This document shows, one piece after another, positions 35,715 to 44,887 of a DNA stretch of 47,711 bases (the first letter of the stretch is position 1; each line of letters opens with the position of its first letter). Location: assembly GCA_028291345.1 (NCBI GenBank), contig JAQGIF010000007.1, forward strand, positions 1 to 47,711. Reading direction: 5' to 3'. The stretch is from Rhodospirillales bacterium. Its GTDB lineage: Bacteria; Pseudomonadota; Alphaproteobacteria; BOG-932; Roseiterribacteraceae. The translations under genes were made by a program, and so were the position numbers. The notes beneath the pieces are model-generated. The model was given only the letters and a program-made list of their open reading frames with translations, had not been told where the DNA came from and made no database searches.

Positions 35715-35741
35715 GCTTCGGTTCAATACATCAACCGAAGC
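35715..35741. promoter_or_regulatory. Inverted repeat upstream of petABC
   Basis: Nine-base perfect arms GCTTCGGTT (35715-35723) and AACCGAAGC (35733-35741) flank nine bases in the divergent trmL-petA gap. It ends 43 bases before the petA start and is a candidate operator or leader hairpin for the bc1 operon. Confidence 0.35.
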
Positions 35742-35784
35742 CTAGCCAAGTCGGCGATGCATTCGGAGTTTCGGGAGAATATTG

Positions 35785-36330
35785 ATGGTCGATGCCACGC
35801 ATCATGGCGACGGCGAGGGGCAAACCCGGCGTGAGTTCCTCTATCTGGCCGCCGGCGCAATCGGCGCGGTCGGGTCCGCTGGCGTCGCCTGGGAGCTGAT
35901 CAACAGCATGAATCCCGCCGCTGACACGCTGGCGCTGTCAACCATCGACGTCAATCTGGCGCCGATCCCCGAGGGCATGGGCATCGTCACCATGTGGCAG
36001 GGCAAGCCGGTCTTCGTGCGTCACCGGACAGCCGAGGAAATCAAGCAGGCTGAGGAAGTGAAGCTGTCGGATCTCATCGACCCGGCCACCGACCAGTCGC
36101 GGGTCAAGAAATCTCCCTGGCTAATCCTGATCGGCATCTGCACTCATCTGGGCTGTATCCCGCTGGGCAACAAGCCGAGCGATCTTCGTGGCGATTACGG
36201 CGGCTATCTCTGCCCTTGCCATGGGTCGCAATACGACACGTCCGGCCGCGTGCGCCATGGGCCCGCTCCGCTGAACCTGGCCGTGCCACCCTATAATTAC
36301 ACCAGCGACACCGTCGTTCGTATCGGCTGA
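35785..36330 (+). CDS. petA: Ubiquinol-cytochrome c reductase Rieske iron-sulfur subunit
   Basis: A 181-residue Rieske protein of the bc1 complex, carrying electrons from ubiquinol to cytochrome c1. The N-terminus has a twin-arginine motif [11 protein letters not shown] before its membrane helix, so it is Tat-inserted. The 2Fe-2S ligands are Cys119 and His121 (CTHLGC, disulfide Cys124) and Cys143 and His146 (CPCHGS, disulfide Cys145). GGGAG lies seven bases upstream of the ATG at 35785; a TTG just before it is in frame but unlikely. It heads the petABC operon and is divergent from trmL. Confidence 0.96.
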   Translation: MVDATHHGDGEGQTRREFLYLAAGAIGAVGSAGVAWELINSMNPAADTLALSTIDVNLAPIPEGMGIVTMWQGKPVFVRHRTAEEIKQAEEVKLSDLIDPATDQSRVKKSPWLILIGICTHLGCIPLGNKPSDLRGDYGGYLCPCHGSQYDTSGRVRHGPAPLNLAVPPYNYTSDTVVRIG

Positions 36331-36350
36331 CGGAAAAAAGGACCGCTCGC

Positions 36351-37622
36351 ATGGCGCATACAAAAACCCCTTCCACCTTTCAGAACCCGGTGATCCGCTG
36401 GGTCGACGACCGGCTGCCGATCTTCACCATGATCTCCAAGGAGTACGGGGTTTTCCCGACGCCGCGGAATTTCAACTATCTATGGAATTTCGGCGCGCTC
36501 GCCCTGGTAATGCTGGTCATCATGATCATCACCGGCGTTTTCCTGGCGATGCAGTATACGCCGCACGCCGATTTGGCCTTCGATTCGGTCGACCGCATCA
36601 CGCGCGACGTCAATGGGGGCTGGCTGCTGCGGTCGCTACACGCCAACGGCTCGTCGATGTTCTTCCTGGTTGTCTATATCCACATTTTCAGGGGCATGTA
36701 TTACGGGTCCTACAAGCGGCCCCGTGAGCTTCTATGGTTGTTCGGCGCGGCCATCTATCTGCTGATGATGGCGACGGCGTTCCTGGGCTATACGCTGCCC
36801 TGGGGCCAGATGAGCTTTTGGGGCGCCACCGTGATCACCAATTTCTTCACGGCGCTGCCCTTCGTTGGCAAGGCAATCACCACCTGGCTGTGGGGCGGTT
36901 TCGCTGTCGCCAACCCGACCTTGAACCGCTTCTTCGCCCTGCACTATCTACTGCCCTTCGTGATCGCCGCTGTCGTGTTCCTGCATGTTTGGGCGCTGCA
37001 CGTCACTGGGTCGAACAACCCGCTGGGCATCGAACCGAAGAGCGACAAGGATACGCTACCCTTCCATCCGTACTATACGATGAAGGACTTGTTCGGCATG
37101 TCGGTGTTCCTGCTGATTTATGCCGTGATCGTATTCTACATCCCGGACTATCTCGGCTCACCTGATAACTATGTGAAGGCCAATCCGCTGGTCACGCCTC
37201 CGTCGATCGAGCCGGAATGGTACTTCCTGCCGTTCTACGCAATCCTGCGGTCGGTTCCGAGCAAACTGTTGGGTGTCATCCTGATGTTCGGCGCGGTCGT
37301 CATGATCTTCCTGATGCCGTGGCTCGATACCTCGAAAGTTCGCAGCGCGAAGTTCCGTCCATGGTATCAGTGGTGCTTCTGGTTCTTTGCGTTCGATTCG
37401 CTGCTGCTTGGCCTTGTCGGGTCGCAGCATCCCGAGGGTATCTGGATCCTGCTTGGTCGGATCGGCACCCTCTACTATTTCGGTTTCTTCCTGATCCTGC
37501 TGCCGTTCCTCGGCTGGTTCGAAAGGACCCTGCCTTTGCCGGCCAGCATCAGCGAGTCGGTTCTGGGCGGCGGGAAACTGGCCAGTTCAGCAGTCGCCGC
37601 AAAGCCGATGGAGAAGGCATAA
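36351..37622 (+). CDS. petB: Cytochrome b of the bc1 complex
   Basis: A 423-residue inner-membrane cytochrome b with eight helices carrying haems bL and bH. Histidine ligands are in the second helix ([21 protein letters not shown]) and fourth helix ([20 protein letters not shown]). The quinol-site motif [14 protein letters not shown] is intact. AAAGGA precedes the ATG by eight bases, 20 bases after the petA stop. The C-terminal tail past the last helix is longer than minimal ([18 protein letters not shown]), as in other alphaproteobacteria. Confidence 0.97.
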   Translation: MAHTKTPSTFQNPVIRWVDDRLPIFTMISKEYGVFPTPRNFNYLWNFGALALVMLVIMIITGVFLAMQYTPHADLAFDSVDRITRDVNGGWLLRSLHANGSSMFFLVVYIHIFRGMYYGSYKRPRELLWLFGAAIYLLMMATAFLGYTLPWGQMSFWGATVITNFFTALPFVGKAITTWLWGGFAVANPTLNRFFALHYLLPFVIAAVVFLHVWALHVTGSNNPLGIEPKSDKDTLPFHPYYTMKDLFGMSVFLLIYAVIVFYIPDYLGSPDNYVKANPLVTPPSIEPEWYFLPFYAILRSVPSKLLGVILMFGAVVMIFLMPWLDTSKVRSAKFRPWYQWCFWFFAFDSLLLGLVGSQHPEGIWILLGRIGTLYYFGFFLILLPFLGWFERTLPLPASISESVLGGGKLASSAVAAKPMEKA

Positions 37623-38387
37623 ATGTCGAACTTTCGTGCCTTCTTGATGGGCGGCGGGCTTGCGCTCGCCACCCTGACCACAGCCTCCGCGCAGGAGCTG
37701 CCCGAGCCAGCGAAGCAGGATTGGAGCTTTTACGGCGCGTTCGGCACCTATGACCAGGCAGCTTTGCAACGCGGGTTCCAGGTCTATCGCGAAGTGTGCG
37801 CGGCCTGCCACTCGATGAGCCTGCTCGCCTATCACGACCTCAGCGGCATCGGCTACACGCCGGACGAGATCAAGGCGATCGCGGCCTCGGTGTCGGTTCC
37901 CGATGATCCGGACGACACGGGCGAAATCAAAGATCGTCCTGGCCGCCCGTCCGACCGGTTCAAGGCTCCGTTCCCGAACGAGAAGGCTGCCGCTGCCGCC
38001 AATAACGGTGCGGTGCCCAAGGATCTGTCGCTGATCGTGCGCGGCCGCAAATACGGCCCCGATTACATCTTCGCGCTATTGACCGGCTTCAAGGACCCTC
38101 CCCCAGGCATGAAGATGGCTAACGGCATGAATTACAATACGGCCTTCCCCGGTAATCAGATCGCAATGCCGCCGCCGCTCAGCGACGACCGGGTGACCTA
38201 TGCCGATGGCACCAAGGCGACGCTCGCCCAGGAAGCGCACGACGTCGTGACGTTCCTGTCTTGGGCGTCGGACCCACATCTGGAAGAGCGACACCGCCTT
38301 GGCGCCCGAGTCATTATCTTCCTTGCGGCGTTCAGCGGCGTCATGTATGGCGTGAAACGCAAGGTCTGGTCCAAGGTCGCTCACTAA
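37623..38387 (+). CDS. petC: Cytochrome c1 of the bc1 complex
   Basis: A 254-residue membrane-anchored cytochrome c1 that passes electrons to soluble cytochrome c. A signal peptide (cleavage near ASA|QE, residue 23) is followed by the haem site CAACH (Cys59, Cys62, His63). The distal Met ligand is probably in the GNQIAMPPPLSDDRVTYADG block. A C-terminal helix (ARVIIFLAAFSGVMYGVKRKVWSKV) anchors it. The ATG directly follows the petB TAA, with GAGAAGG upstream; it ends at a terminator, so petABC is a closed operon. Confidence 0.97.
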   Translation: MSNFRAFLMGGGLALATLTTASAQELPEPAKQDWSFYGAFGTYDQAALQRGFQVYREVCAACHSMSLLAYHDLSGIGYTPDEIKAIAASVSVPDDPDDTGEIKDRPGRPSDRFKAPFPNEKAAAAANNGAVPKDLSLIVRGRKYGPDYIFALLTGFKDPPPGMKMANGMNYNTAFPGNQIAMPPPLSDDRVTYADGTKATLAQEAHDVVTFLSWASDPHLEERHRLGARVIIFLAAFSGVMYGVKRKVWSKVAH

Positions 38388-38410
38388 GATCCAGATTGGC
38401 TTGCTACAGC

Positions 38411-38446
38411 AACGGCCGCCGGTGATCCTCATCGGTGGCCGTTTTG
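38411..38446 (+). terminator. Intrinsic terminator of petABC
   Basis: Arms AACGGCC (38411-38417) and GGCCGTT (38437-38443), extended by an imperfect inner stem, are followed by a TTTT tract. It lies 23 bases after the petC stop. Confidence 0.8.
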
Positions 38447-38628
38447 CGTCTGCGCAGAATCATGTCCTGGCAATGTGCGCATTGTTGCAATTTAGCCACT
38501 GCACCTTGGTGCTTTCTTCGAATTACCCGGATAATTTTACAAATGTGAATTGACCCGGAGTCTCAATTACCCCTAGTTCTTGCGCGCAATGAAATCGTAG
38601 CGATCGTCCGACATCGATTCGGTACCCA

Positions 38629-38648
38629 ATCGGGGCAATTGCCCCGAT
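38629..38648. promoter_or_regulatory. Perfect 20-base palindrome in receptor leader
   Basis: ATCGGGGCAA directly followed by TTGCCCCGAT forms a perfect palindrome 41 bases upstream of the ATG at 38690. It could be a dimer-binding operator or a leader hairpin. The leaders of the next two receptor genes also contain a hairpin or palindrome at a similar place, with different sequence. Confidence 0.45.
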
Positions 38649-38689
38649 GGGAAATCCGGACTGGGGACGATCCAAGAGGGGGAAATTGG

Positions 38690-41566
38690 ATGACGTCACG
38701 CTTAATCGCGGCGCTCTGCTGCACGTCGGCACTCAGCGCGTTCTCATCATTCGGCGTTGTATACGCGCAACAGAGTGCTCAGCCCGGCTCAAGTGCTGGC
38801 CAGCTCGAAGAAATCGTCGTTACCGCGCGCAAGACTGAGGAAAAACTCCAGGCTGTGCCGGTGTCTATCACGGCCTTTAGCGCAGCCAGGCTGGATCAGG
38901 CGAACATCACCACGCCGACCGGGCTGAACGGGCTGGTCCCTAACCTAGTCATAACCCAAGGGTCGGGGTACGTGACCTCAATCAATGTCGCCATCCGCAG
39001 CATCATCCAGGCCGACAACAACCTGACGAGCGACGCGCCGATCGCGCTGTATTTCAACGGAGTCTATAACGGCCGACAGATGGGCGGCTTGTTCGACCTT
39101 GTCGATCTGGACCGTGTCGAGGTTCTGCGCGGACCGCAAGGAACACTGTTCGGACGCAATACGACCGGCGGCGCCGTTAACATCTATACTCGCGCCCCCA
39201 AACGGGAATTCCAGATCGAGCAGCGCCTGGAATATGGCAGCGACAACGAGTTCGAAAGCCGGACCACCCTGGATACCGGCGACATCGCCGACACCGGCCT
39301 CCGTGCCTTGCTGGCCTACAAGCATAAATCTCGCGATGGGATCGTCGACAACGCCTCGACACCGGCCAGCGACGGTCCGGGCTCGATCGATTCCAATGCG
39401 GTGTATTTCCAGCTGCATGGCGATCTGAGCGATTCGCTGTCGTTCGATTATCGGTTCGATTACACAAACCAGCATGGCGCAGCCCTCGCGACCCAAGTTA
39501 CCGCGGCGACCCCGCAGGCTCTTGCCTATTTCGGATCGTCGCCACGAAACGGGGGCGCACCGTTCGTGGTCAGTACGACGCGACTCGATCACTTCAACGT
39601 CTACAATCAGAATCCGCCAGACCATGACGAGATACTGGGGCATTCGCTGACGATCGATTACGACCTCAACGATTATATCCACCTCAAGAATATCGCCGCG
39701 TATCGTTCATTCGCGGACGACTCGCATTCCGACCAGACCGCCCAAGGGCATCTGATCGCCCCCGTCGCCGATTTCACGAACCCGGCGGGTGGCTTTGTCA
39801 GCTTGAAGACGGTCAGCCCCTTCGCGACGCTGTGCCCGGGCAATGATCCGCAGTTGCCGCTGAACAATTGCGACCATCAGCGGCAGTATCAGATTTCTGA
39901 GGAATTTCAGGCCACCGGCACGGTCGGGGAGTTCAAATATGTCGGTGGCCTCTATTTCTTCGACGAGAAGGTGCATGAGGCCGATCCGGAATTCCTGACC
40001 TTTCTGTTCAATCCCGCTGCGCAGGCGGCAACCTTTGGCCCCGGTCTGGCCGCGCTATTCCAGTCAAATCCTGCGGTTCAGGCGGCCGGTGGCAATATCG
40101 GCTTGAACCTCGCGCCCAACGATAATTACTACGGCGAAGCCAAGACCTTCTCCGCCTATGGCCAAACCTATTATCGTCCGGATTTCCTGGACGATAAATT
40201 CGAATTCGCCTTTGGTCTGCGCTATACGTTCGATCAGAAGACGATCCAGATCAAAAAGTTTAGCGGTTTCGCGCCCCTGGACTTCTCGAATCCTGCGGTG
40301 AACGGCTCAGTCGTGCAATACGGAGCGGCCAATTTCCACAATATCGGCTGGCTGTTCTCGGGCAGCTACCAGTTTACTGACGACGTGATGGGCTATGCGA
40401 AGATCACCAACGCCTATAAATCGGGTGGTTTCGCACCGCGCTCCTCCGGCGCTGCTTACCAGCCGGAATCGAACACGGCTTACGAATTCGGTGTAAAGAG
40501 TGAGTTTCTGGACCATCGGCTGCGCATCAACGCAGACGTATTTTATATGAAATACGAGAAGATCCAGATCAACGTCTTTGCGTCCGGCACCGGGGGTGCG
40601 GCGAGCAATACGATCAACGCGGGCGAGGCGACCTATAAGGGCGGTGAACTCGAAATCAGCTACATTCCGGCAGAAGGATTCCTGATCGACGGTGGTTTGG
40701 GTTACACCGATCCGAATTTCCAGGTCTATCTGTTTCGCGACCCTGTCACCAATCAGGTCATCAACGTGGCAGATCAGGCCCATTTCGGTTATTCGTCCAA
40801 GCTGACCTACAATATCGGGCTGCAGTACGAGTTTCCGCCGTTCAGCTTCGGCGATCTGACCTTGCGACTGGACTATAGCTTCCAAAGCGCGCGCAAGTTC
40901 CACCCGTTGACGATTACGAACCCGTTCAACGAGATCATCGACACCGCAAACTATCACAATCTGTCCGCGAATGTGACGCTGGCTAATATTCCGACCAGCT
41001 TCGGCGATGTGGAGGCCAAGGCTTTCGGCACCAACCTGATCAATGAAGATCAGAGGATTGCCGGTATCGACTTCGGGGGGCTTGGCTTCGGCAACAATGC
41101 CTATGGGCGCAAAATCGCTGCTGGGTTCCAGCTGACCTATAGGTTCAAACCGGAAGTGGAAACAGCGGCTGCTCCGGCGGCCTATGTCCCGCCGCCGGCC
41201 GTGGCGCCCGCGCCGTCGGTGCCGAAGAGCTATCTGGTATTCTTCGACTTCAACAAGTCCGACCTGACGCCTCAAGCTGTCACCATCGTCGATCAGGCGG
41301 CGCATAACGCCGGCCCTGCGAAAGTGACCAAGCTGGAAGTGACCGGCCACACTGACACTGTCGGCTCCGACGCTTACAATATGCGTCTCAGCCGCCGCCG
41401 CGCGGAGTCGGTCGCGGCGCAGCTGGAGAAAGATGGCATTCCCTCCAGCGACATCGAGATCATCGCCAAGGGCAAGCGGGATCTTCTCGTCCCGACCGCT
41501 GATGGCGTGCGGGAACCACAGAACCGACGTGTTCAGATCGTCTATGAGGGCGGCGCGACCTCCTAA
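38690..41566 (+). CDS. TonB-dependent receptor fused to C-terminal OmpA domain (copy A)
   Basis: A 958-residue fusion. Order: signal peptide (about 1-27, cut near VYA|QQS), TonB box LEEIVVTARK, plug with LYFNGVYNGRQ and VEVLRGPQGTLFGRNTTGG, a 22-strand-type barrel whose last strand is GFQLTYRF, a Pro/Ala linker (AAPAAYVPPPAVAPAPSVPK) and an OmpA_C domain from about residue 845. That domain contains YLVFFDFNKSDL, GHTDTVGSDAYNMRLSRRRAESV and NRRVQIVYEG; Asp889 and Arg904 match the two residues that hold diaminopimelate in Acinetobacter OmpA. The barrel end faces the periplasm, so the extra domain could grip peptidoglycan. The ATG has GAGGGGGAAATTGG upstream; the frame is open to 38639. First of three tandem fusions. 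Confidence 0.93.
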   Translation: MTSRLIAALCCTSALSAFSSFGVVYAQQSAQPGSSAGQLEEIVVTARKTEEKLQAVPVSITAFSAARLDQANITTPTGLNGLVPNLVITQGSGYVTSINVAIRSIIQADNNLTSDAPIALYFNGVYNGRQMGGLFDLVDLDRVEVLRGPQGTLFGRNTTGGAVNIYTRAPKREFQIEQRLEYGSDNEFESRTTLDTGDIADTGLRALLAYKHKSRDGIVDNASTPASDGPGSIDSNAVYFQLHGDLSDSLSFDYRFDYTNQHGAALATQVTAATPQALAYFGSSPRNGGAPFVVSTTRLDHFNVYNQNPPDHDEILGHSLTIDYDLNDYIHLKNIAAYRSFADDSHSDQTAQGHLIAPVADFTNPAGGFVSLKTVSPFATLCPGNDPQLPLNNCDHQRQYQISEEFQATGTVGEFKYVGGLYFFDEKVHEADPEFLTFLFNPAAQAATFGPGLAALFQSNPAVQAAGGNIGLNLAPNDNYYGEAKTFSAYGQTYYRPDFLDDKFEFAFGLRYTFDQKTIQIKKFSGFAPLDFSNPAVNGSVVQYGAANFHNIGWLFSGSYQFTDDVMGYAKITNAYKSGGFAPRSSGAAYQPESNTAYEFGVKSEFLDHRLRINADVFYMKYEKIQINVFASGTGGAASNTINAGEATYKGGELEISYIPAEGFLIDGGLGYTDPNFQVYLFRDPVTNQVINVADQAHFGYSSKLTYNIGLQYEFPPFSFGDLTLRLDYSFQSARKFHPLTITNPFNEIIDTANYHNLSANVTLANIPTSFGDVEAKAFGTNLINEDQRIAGIDFGGLGFGNNAYGRKIAAGFQLTYRFKPEVETAAAPAAYVPPPAVAPAPSVPKSYLVFFDFNKSDLTPQAVTIVDQAAHNAGPAKVTKLEVTGHTDTVGSDAYNMRLSRRRAESVAAQLEKDGIPSSDIEIIAKGKRDLLVPTADGVREPQNRRVQIVYEGGATS
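41177..41566 (+). repeat. OmpA-module direct repeat, copy A
   Basis: The linker plus OmpA-domain coding segment is repeated, nearly identical in sequence and reading frame, at 44289-44678 and from 47339 to the window edge. Differences are mainly third-position changes. This makes a three-copy direct repeat of about 390 bases spaced about 3.1 kb apart. Confidence 0.9.
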
Positions 41567-41589
41567 CGAGCAACTTTCAGCTAAACATC

Positions 41590-41625
41590 AGGCGGCGTTC
41601 CGTTGAGGGACGCCGCCTTTTTCTT
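41590..41625 (+). terminator. Intrinsic terminator of receptor copy A
   Basis: A 12-pair stem (AGGCGGCGT plus TCC against GGG plus ACGCCGCCT, one wobble possible) with loop GTTGA and a TTTTTCTTT tract lies 23 bases after the stop. Its AGGCGGCG/CGCCGCCT core recurs after copy B. Confidence 0.9.
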
Positions 41626-41667
41626 TGTGCGTACCTCAATTGTTACATCTTACACTTGTATTAATTC

Positions 41668-41685
41668 TTGACGACTCGCGTATTT
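41668..41685 (+). promoter_or_regulatory. Candidate promoter element of receptor copy B
   Basis: TTGACG (41668-41673) followed after six bases by GTATTT (41680-41685). The same pair with the same spacing is found upstream of copy C (44754-44771), and both lie about 130 bases before the ATG. A normal -10 at 17-base spacing is not evident, so this is a shared motif rather than a proven promoter. Confidence 0.3.
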
Positions 41686-41725
41686 AGGGGGAAGCTAACA
41701 GCGATTGGTAAAAATCAATCTATCG

Positions 41726-41740
41726 CCCGGAAAAACCGGG
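41726..41740 (+). promoter_or_regulatory. Leader hairpin of receptor copy B
   Basis: CCCGG and CCGGG flank AAAAA, 62 bases upstream of the ATG at 41802. The related string GGAAAA(T)CCGGG also appears in the copy C leader near 44813. Confidence 0.3.
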
Positions 41741-41801
41741 GTGCCTTAAAGTCAAAGACTTGAGTGCAATGGCTCAGAGATGAGCATGTAGGGAGGAAGA
41801 A

Positions 41802-44678
41802 ATGTCAGCACGTTTGACGTTGGTGCTTTGCGCCACAGTTGCGTCCGTTGGACTAACCGGCGCTAAACCAACATTCGCTCAATCCGATCAGGCGACTTCC
41901 GGTGCCAGTACCGGACTAGAAGAAATTGTCGTCACGTCGCGTCGGCGCGAGGAGCGCGTACAGACCGTGCCGCTGGCGGTTACCGCCTTCAGCCAGGCGA
42001 CGATCGAGAAAAATCAGATCTACGAGATTCACGATCTGGCGCAGCACGTGCCGTCATTGGCTGTCAGCCTCAGCCAGTCAGACTCGAACGCGCTCTATTC
42101 CGGGCAGGTCCGTCTGCGCGGTCTGCCTGGCACCGCGATTTACCTGGCTGACGTACCGATCGGCAACGCCGACTATCAGGGCGGCACAGGCCTGCAGCAT
42201 GGCCTATCGGAGGGTAACTTCTACGATCTCGAAGACGTTGAAGTCGTGAAGGGGCCGCAAGGCACTCTGTTCGGCAAGAATTCGGTCGGTGGTTTAATCT
42301 CCATTCAACCGCACCGTCCGACGAATGACTATGAAGGTTATCTTCGCCTCGGACTGGGCAATTATGACGACAAGGAAATCGAGGGCGCGGTTAATATTCC
42401 GATCATCCAGGACAAGCTGCTGCTCCGTATCGCCGGGCAGGCGCAAGACCGTTCGGGCTATACGATCGATAGATCGAACGGAAAGGACCTCGATAATAAG
42501 AATTACTATGCATGGCGGGTCGGCATTCTGGTACGTCCGACCGACGATATTCAGAACTATTTCATGTATGACGGCTATTTCCAGAATACGCATGGTTCCG
42601 CCGATATCGTCAGCTTCATCAATCCGAAATTTGTCTTCGCGCAAATCCCGCTCGGGCCCGGCTTCAGCCTTCCGCTGACGCTGGGCACCGGTCCCAGCGT
42701 ACTTGGCCTTTTGAATCCGGCCACCGCCGGCGCCACGGTTGGGCAGGCGATCGCGGCTGGTGGATTCGGTCTCTACCAAGGCCTCCCAGCCGCTTTCGCC
42801 GCCCAGCAGGCGCTGGGGCCGCGCGCGATTATCGGTGATAATTTCCAGAAGATCGGCAAGGATTATTTCTACGGCTTTACCGACGTGTTTACCTGGGACG
42901 TGAACGATAATCTGACGATCAAGAACATCGCCGCGGCGCGTATCTTCAAGCAGTTGGCGACTGATGATTATACGCCGATCGGCTCCGCTTACCCGATCCT
43001 GAATATCGGCGTTCCCGGAAACAATGTGCAATGGGGCAATAACGAGGCGTCATATACGGAGGAATTCCAGCTTCAGGGCAAGTCTCTCAATAATAAATTG
43101 ACCTGGGTTGCGGGCGGATTTCTCCAATATGATCATCCGATCGGCGATACGCTGCTCGGATCCGCGGCGCTCGGCAATTCCATTGCTGGCGCGGTCAGCT
43201 TCTTCCATTTTCATATCATCAATCGCAGCCGCGCTGCCTTCGTCCATGGCGAATACGACCTTGGCGACTATGTCAGCGGCCTGAAGCTGACAGCAGGCTA
43301 TCGCTACACTTTCGATGAAGTGTCGACGGGCGCGCGGGGAACTTCGAATTCGGACGCCGTCGTCCGGAACGCGGCAGGGGTGGCAACAAACTGTACGGGT
43401 GTGTTCAATACGGATAACAATTGCTATCAGTCCGCACCCTTCGCGCATTTCAGCGCCTATGGCTGGAATGCGAGCCTCGAGGAGCAGTTGACGCCGGACT
43501 TGCTGCTATATGTCCGCGCCGGCAACGCCTATCGGCCAGGCGGCTCCAACCTTAATGTCACGCCCGACTTCGCCAATTTCGGCCCTGAGCACATTACTGA
43601 CGTCGAAATCGGCGTGAAGGCCGATTGGGACTTCATGGGTATGCATGCGCGCACAAACGCGGACCTCTATCACAGCGATTACAAAGCCATTCAGGTTCAG
43701 AGACTGGTCACGCTGGCGGATGCGACGGGTGCGCTACATACAAATACGATCAACCTCAACGCCGCCAGCGCGACGATCGAGGGCGGGGAATTCGAAGGCA
43801 CCTTCCTGCCGTTCAAAGGTGTCGAGATTTCGCCGCACGCTTCGTATATCTTCCCGAAATACGACGCGTATCCGGTCTCGTTCAGCCCGCTCGGTTCCGA
43901 GACCCCGTTCCTCTATGTCCCAAAATGGTCGTATGGCATCACTGGCACATATCATCTACCTGTGGACGAATCCTGGGGCGATATTGCCCTGTCGGCGACC
44001 TATTCCTGGTACGGTCATCAATATGTCTCGGTATCGCCGGGTGAAATCTATCTAATCGCACCGTCCTATGAACTCCTCGATGTCAGGGCCGATTGGACAA
44101 ACGTGTTTGGGTATCCGGCGGACATCAGCTTCTTCATGAAGAACGCGCTCGATACGACCTATGTTCAGGGCGCGGTGCCGATCTATACCCAGCTCGGCTT
44201 CACCTCTTTGACCTACAACCCGCCGCGCATGTTCGGATTCAACGTTAAATATCGCTTCTCGGCGGCGGAAGCGCCGGCGGAGCCCGCAGCGGCCTATGTG
44301 CCGCCGCCGGTCGTCGCTCCGGCCCCGGCGACGCCGAAGAGCTATCTGGTGTTCTTCGACTTCAACAAGTCTGACCTGACGCCCCAGGCAGTGACTATCG
44401 TCAACCAGGCAGCGGCGAATGCCGGTCCGGCGAAGGTGACCAAGCTCGAAGTGACGGGCCACACCGACACGGTCGGCTCGGACGCCTACAACATGCGTCT
44501 CAGTCGCCGCCGTGCGGAGTCGGTCGCGGCCCAGCTCGAGAAGGACGGTATCCCATCATCCGAGATCGAGATCATCGCCAAGGGCAAACGCGACCTGCTC
44601 GTGCCGACCGCTGACGGCGTGAGGGAGCCGCAGAACCGCCGCGTTCAGATCGTCTATGAGGGCGGCCCAACCTCCTAA
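41802..44678 (+). CDS. TonB-dependent receptor fused to C-terminal OmpA domain (copy B)
   Basis: A 958-residue fusion with the same plan as copy A. Signal peptide MSARLTLVLCATVASVGLTG... (cut near TFA|QSD), TonB box LEEIVVTSRR, and a plug lacking the usual LYxDGVY: it has VRLRGLPGTAIYLADVPIGN and VEVVKGPQGTLFGKNSVGG. The barrel ends RMFGFNVKYRF, then the linker with AAYVPPPVVAPAPATPK and an OmpA domain from about residue 845 with Asp889 and Arg904 conserved. Plug and barrel show little obvious similarity to copy A, while the last 125 residues are almost identical. GGGAGGAAGAA sits right before the ATG. It lies 235 bases after copy A with its own leader and terminator, so it is probably a separate transcription unit. 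Confidence 0.93.
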   Translation: MSARLTLVLCATVASVGLTGAKPTFAQSDQATSGASTGLEEIVVTSRRREERVQTVPLAVTAFSQATIEKNQIYEIHDLAQHVPSLAVSLSQSDSNALYSGQVRLRGLPGTAIYLADVPIGNADYQGGTGLQHGLSEGNFYDLEDVEVVKGPQGTLFGKNSVGGLISIQPHRPTNDYEGYLRLGLGNYDDKEIEGAVNIPIIQDKLLLRIAGQAQDRSGYTIDRSNGKDLDNKNYYAWRVGILVRPTDDIQNYFMYDGYFQNTHGSADIVSFINPKFVFAQIPLGPGFSLPLTLGTGPSVLGLLNPATAGATVGQAIAAGGFGLYQGLPAAFAAQQALGPRAIIGDNFQKIGKDYFYGFTDVFTWDVNDNLTIKNIAAARIFKQLATDDYTPIGSAYPILNIGVPGNNVQWGNNEASYTEEFQLQGKSLNNKLTWVAGGFLQYDHPIGDTLLGSAALGNSIAGAVSFFHFHIINRSRAAFVHGEYDLGDYVSGLKLTAGYRYTFDEVSTGARGTSNSDAVVRNAAGVATNCTGVFNTDNNCYQSAPFAHFSAYGWNASLEEQLTPDLLLYVRAGNAYRPGGSNLNVTPDFANFGPEHITDVEIGVKADWDFMGMHARTNADLYHSDYKAIQVQRLVTLADATGALHTNTINLNAASATIEGGEFEGTFLPFKGVEISPHASYIFPKYDAYPVSFSPLGSETPFLYVPKWSYGITGTYHLPVDESWGDIALSATYSWYGHQYVSVSPGEIYLIAPSYELLDVRADWTNVFGYPADISFFMKNALDTTYVQGAVPIYTQLGFTSLTYNPPRMFGFNVKYRFSAAEAPAEPAAAYVPPPVVAPAPATPKSYLVFFDFNKSDLTPQAVTIVNQAAANAGPAKVTKLEVTGHTDTVGSDAYNMRLSRRRAESVAAQLEKDGIPSSEIEIIAKGKRDLLVPTADGVREPQNRRVQIVYEGGPTS
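44289..44678 (+). repeat. OmpA-module direct repeat, copy B
   Basis: Second copy of the linker plus OmpA-domain segment described at 41177-41566. It encodes the same 114-residue domain with only a few replacements (for example Asn for Asp in TIVNQAAANAG and Glu for Asp in SSEIEII). Confidence 0.9.
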
Positions 44679-44694
44679 AAAAGGCTCTAGAGCC

Positions 44695-44728
44695 AGGCGG
44701 CGCCTCGAAGGGGGCGCCGCCTTTTTTT
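44695..44728 (+). terminator. Intrinsic terminator of receptor copy B
   Basis: Ten-base perfect arms AGGCGGCGCC (44695-44704) and GGCGCCGCCT (44713-44722) followed by seven T residues, starting 17 bases after the stop. It resembles the copy A terminator. Confidence 0.92.
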
Positions 44729-44753
44729 ATGCGTCATTCTGACGCGATTTTGC

Positions 44754-44771
44754 TTGACGTCTTCTGTATTT
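44754..44771 (+). promoter_or_regulatory. Candidate promoter element of receptor copy C
   Basis: TTGACG (44754-44759), six bases, then GTATTT (44766-44771), matching the element before copy B. Downstream, TACCCCAATCGG (44783-44794) resembles TACCCAATCGG in the copy A leader (38623-38633). Confidence 0.3.
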
Positions 44772-44860
44772 TCAAATGAACTTACCCCAATCGGCGAAGC
44801 GTGCGACGGGGAAAATCCGGGTACGAAAAATGCCGGAATAGAGCGATGAAGTCGGGAGCC

Positions 44861-44874
44861 GTGGCCTAGGCCAC
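44861..44874. promoter_or_regulatory. Perfect 14-base palindrome before copy C start
   Basis: GTGGCCT directly followed by AGGCCAC lies just ahead of the Shine-Dalgarno GGGGAG of copy C. It may be an operator or may fold near the ribosome site. Confidence 0.4.
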
Positions 44875-44887
44875 TTGGGGAGAAATC

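Larger units (their letters stand above)
38388..38689 (+). other. 302-base intergenic region between petC and first TonB-OmpA receptor
   Basis: No gene is seen. The region holds the petC terminator (38411-38446), three related AATT(G)ACCC motifs (38521-38530, 38549-38559, 38565-38573), a -35-like TTGACC (38550-38555) without a convincing -10, the shared motif TACCCAATCGG (38623-38633) and a 20-base palindrome (38629-38648). Confidence 0.6.

Noticed and set aside
38490-38510. GCCACTG string suggestive of a cobalamin riboswitch
   Set aside because: No B12-box or other conserved helices surround it; the match is seven bases and likely chance.
41700-41801. Possible c-di-GMP or other riboswitch in the receptor copy B leader
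   Set aside because: Only one short hairpin is seen and no known riboswitch core sequence.
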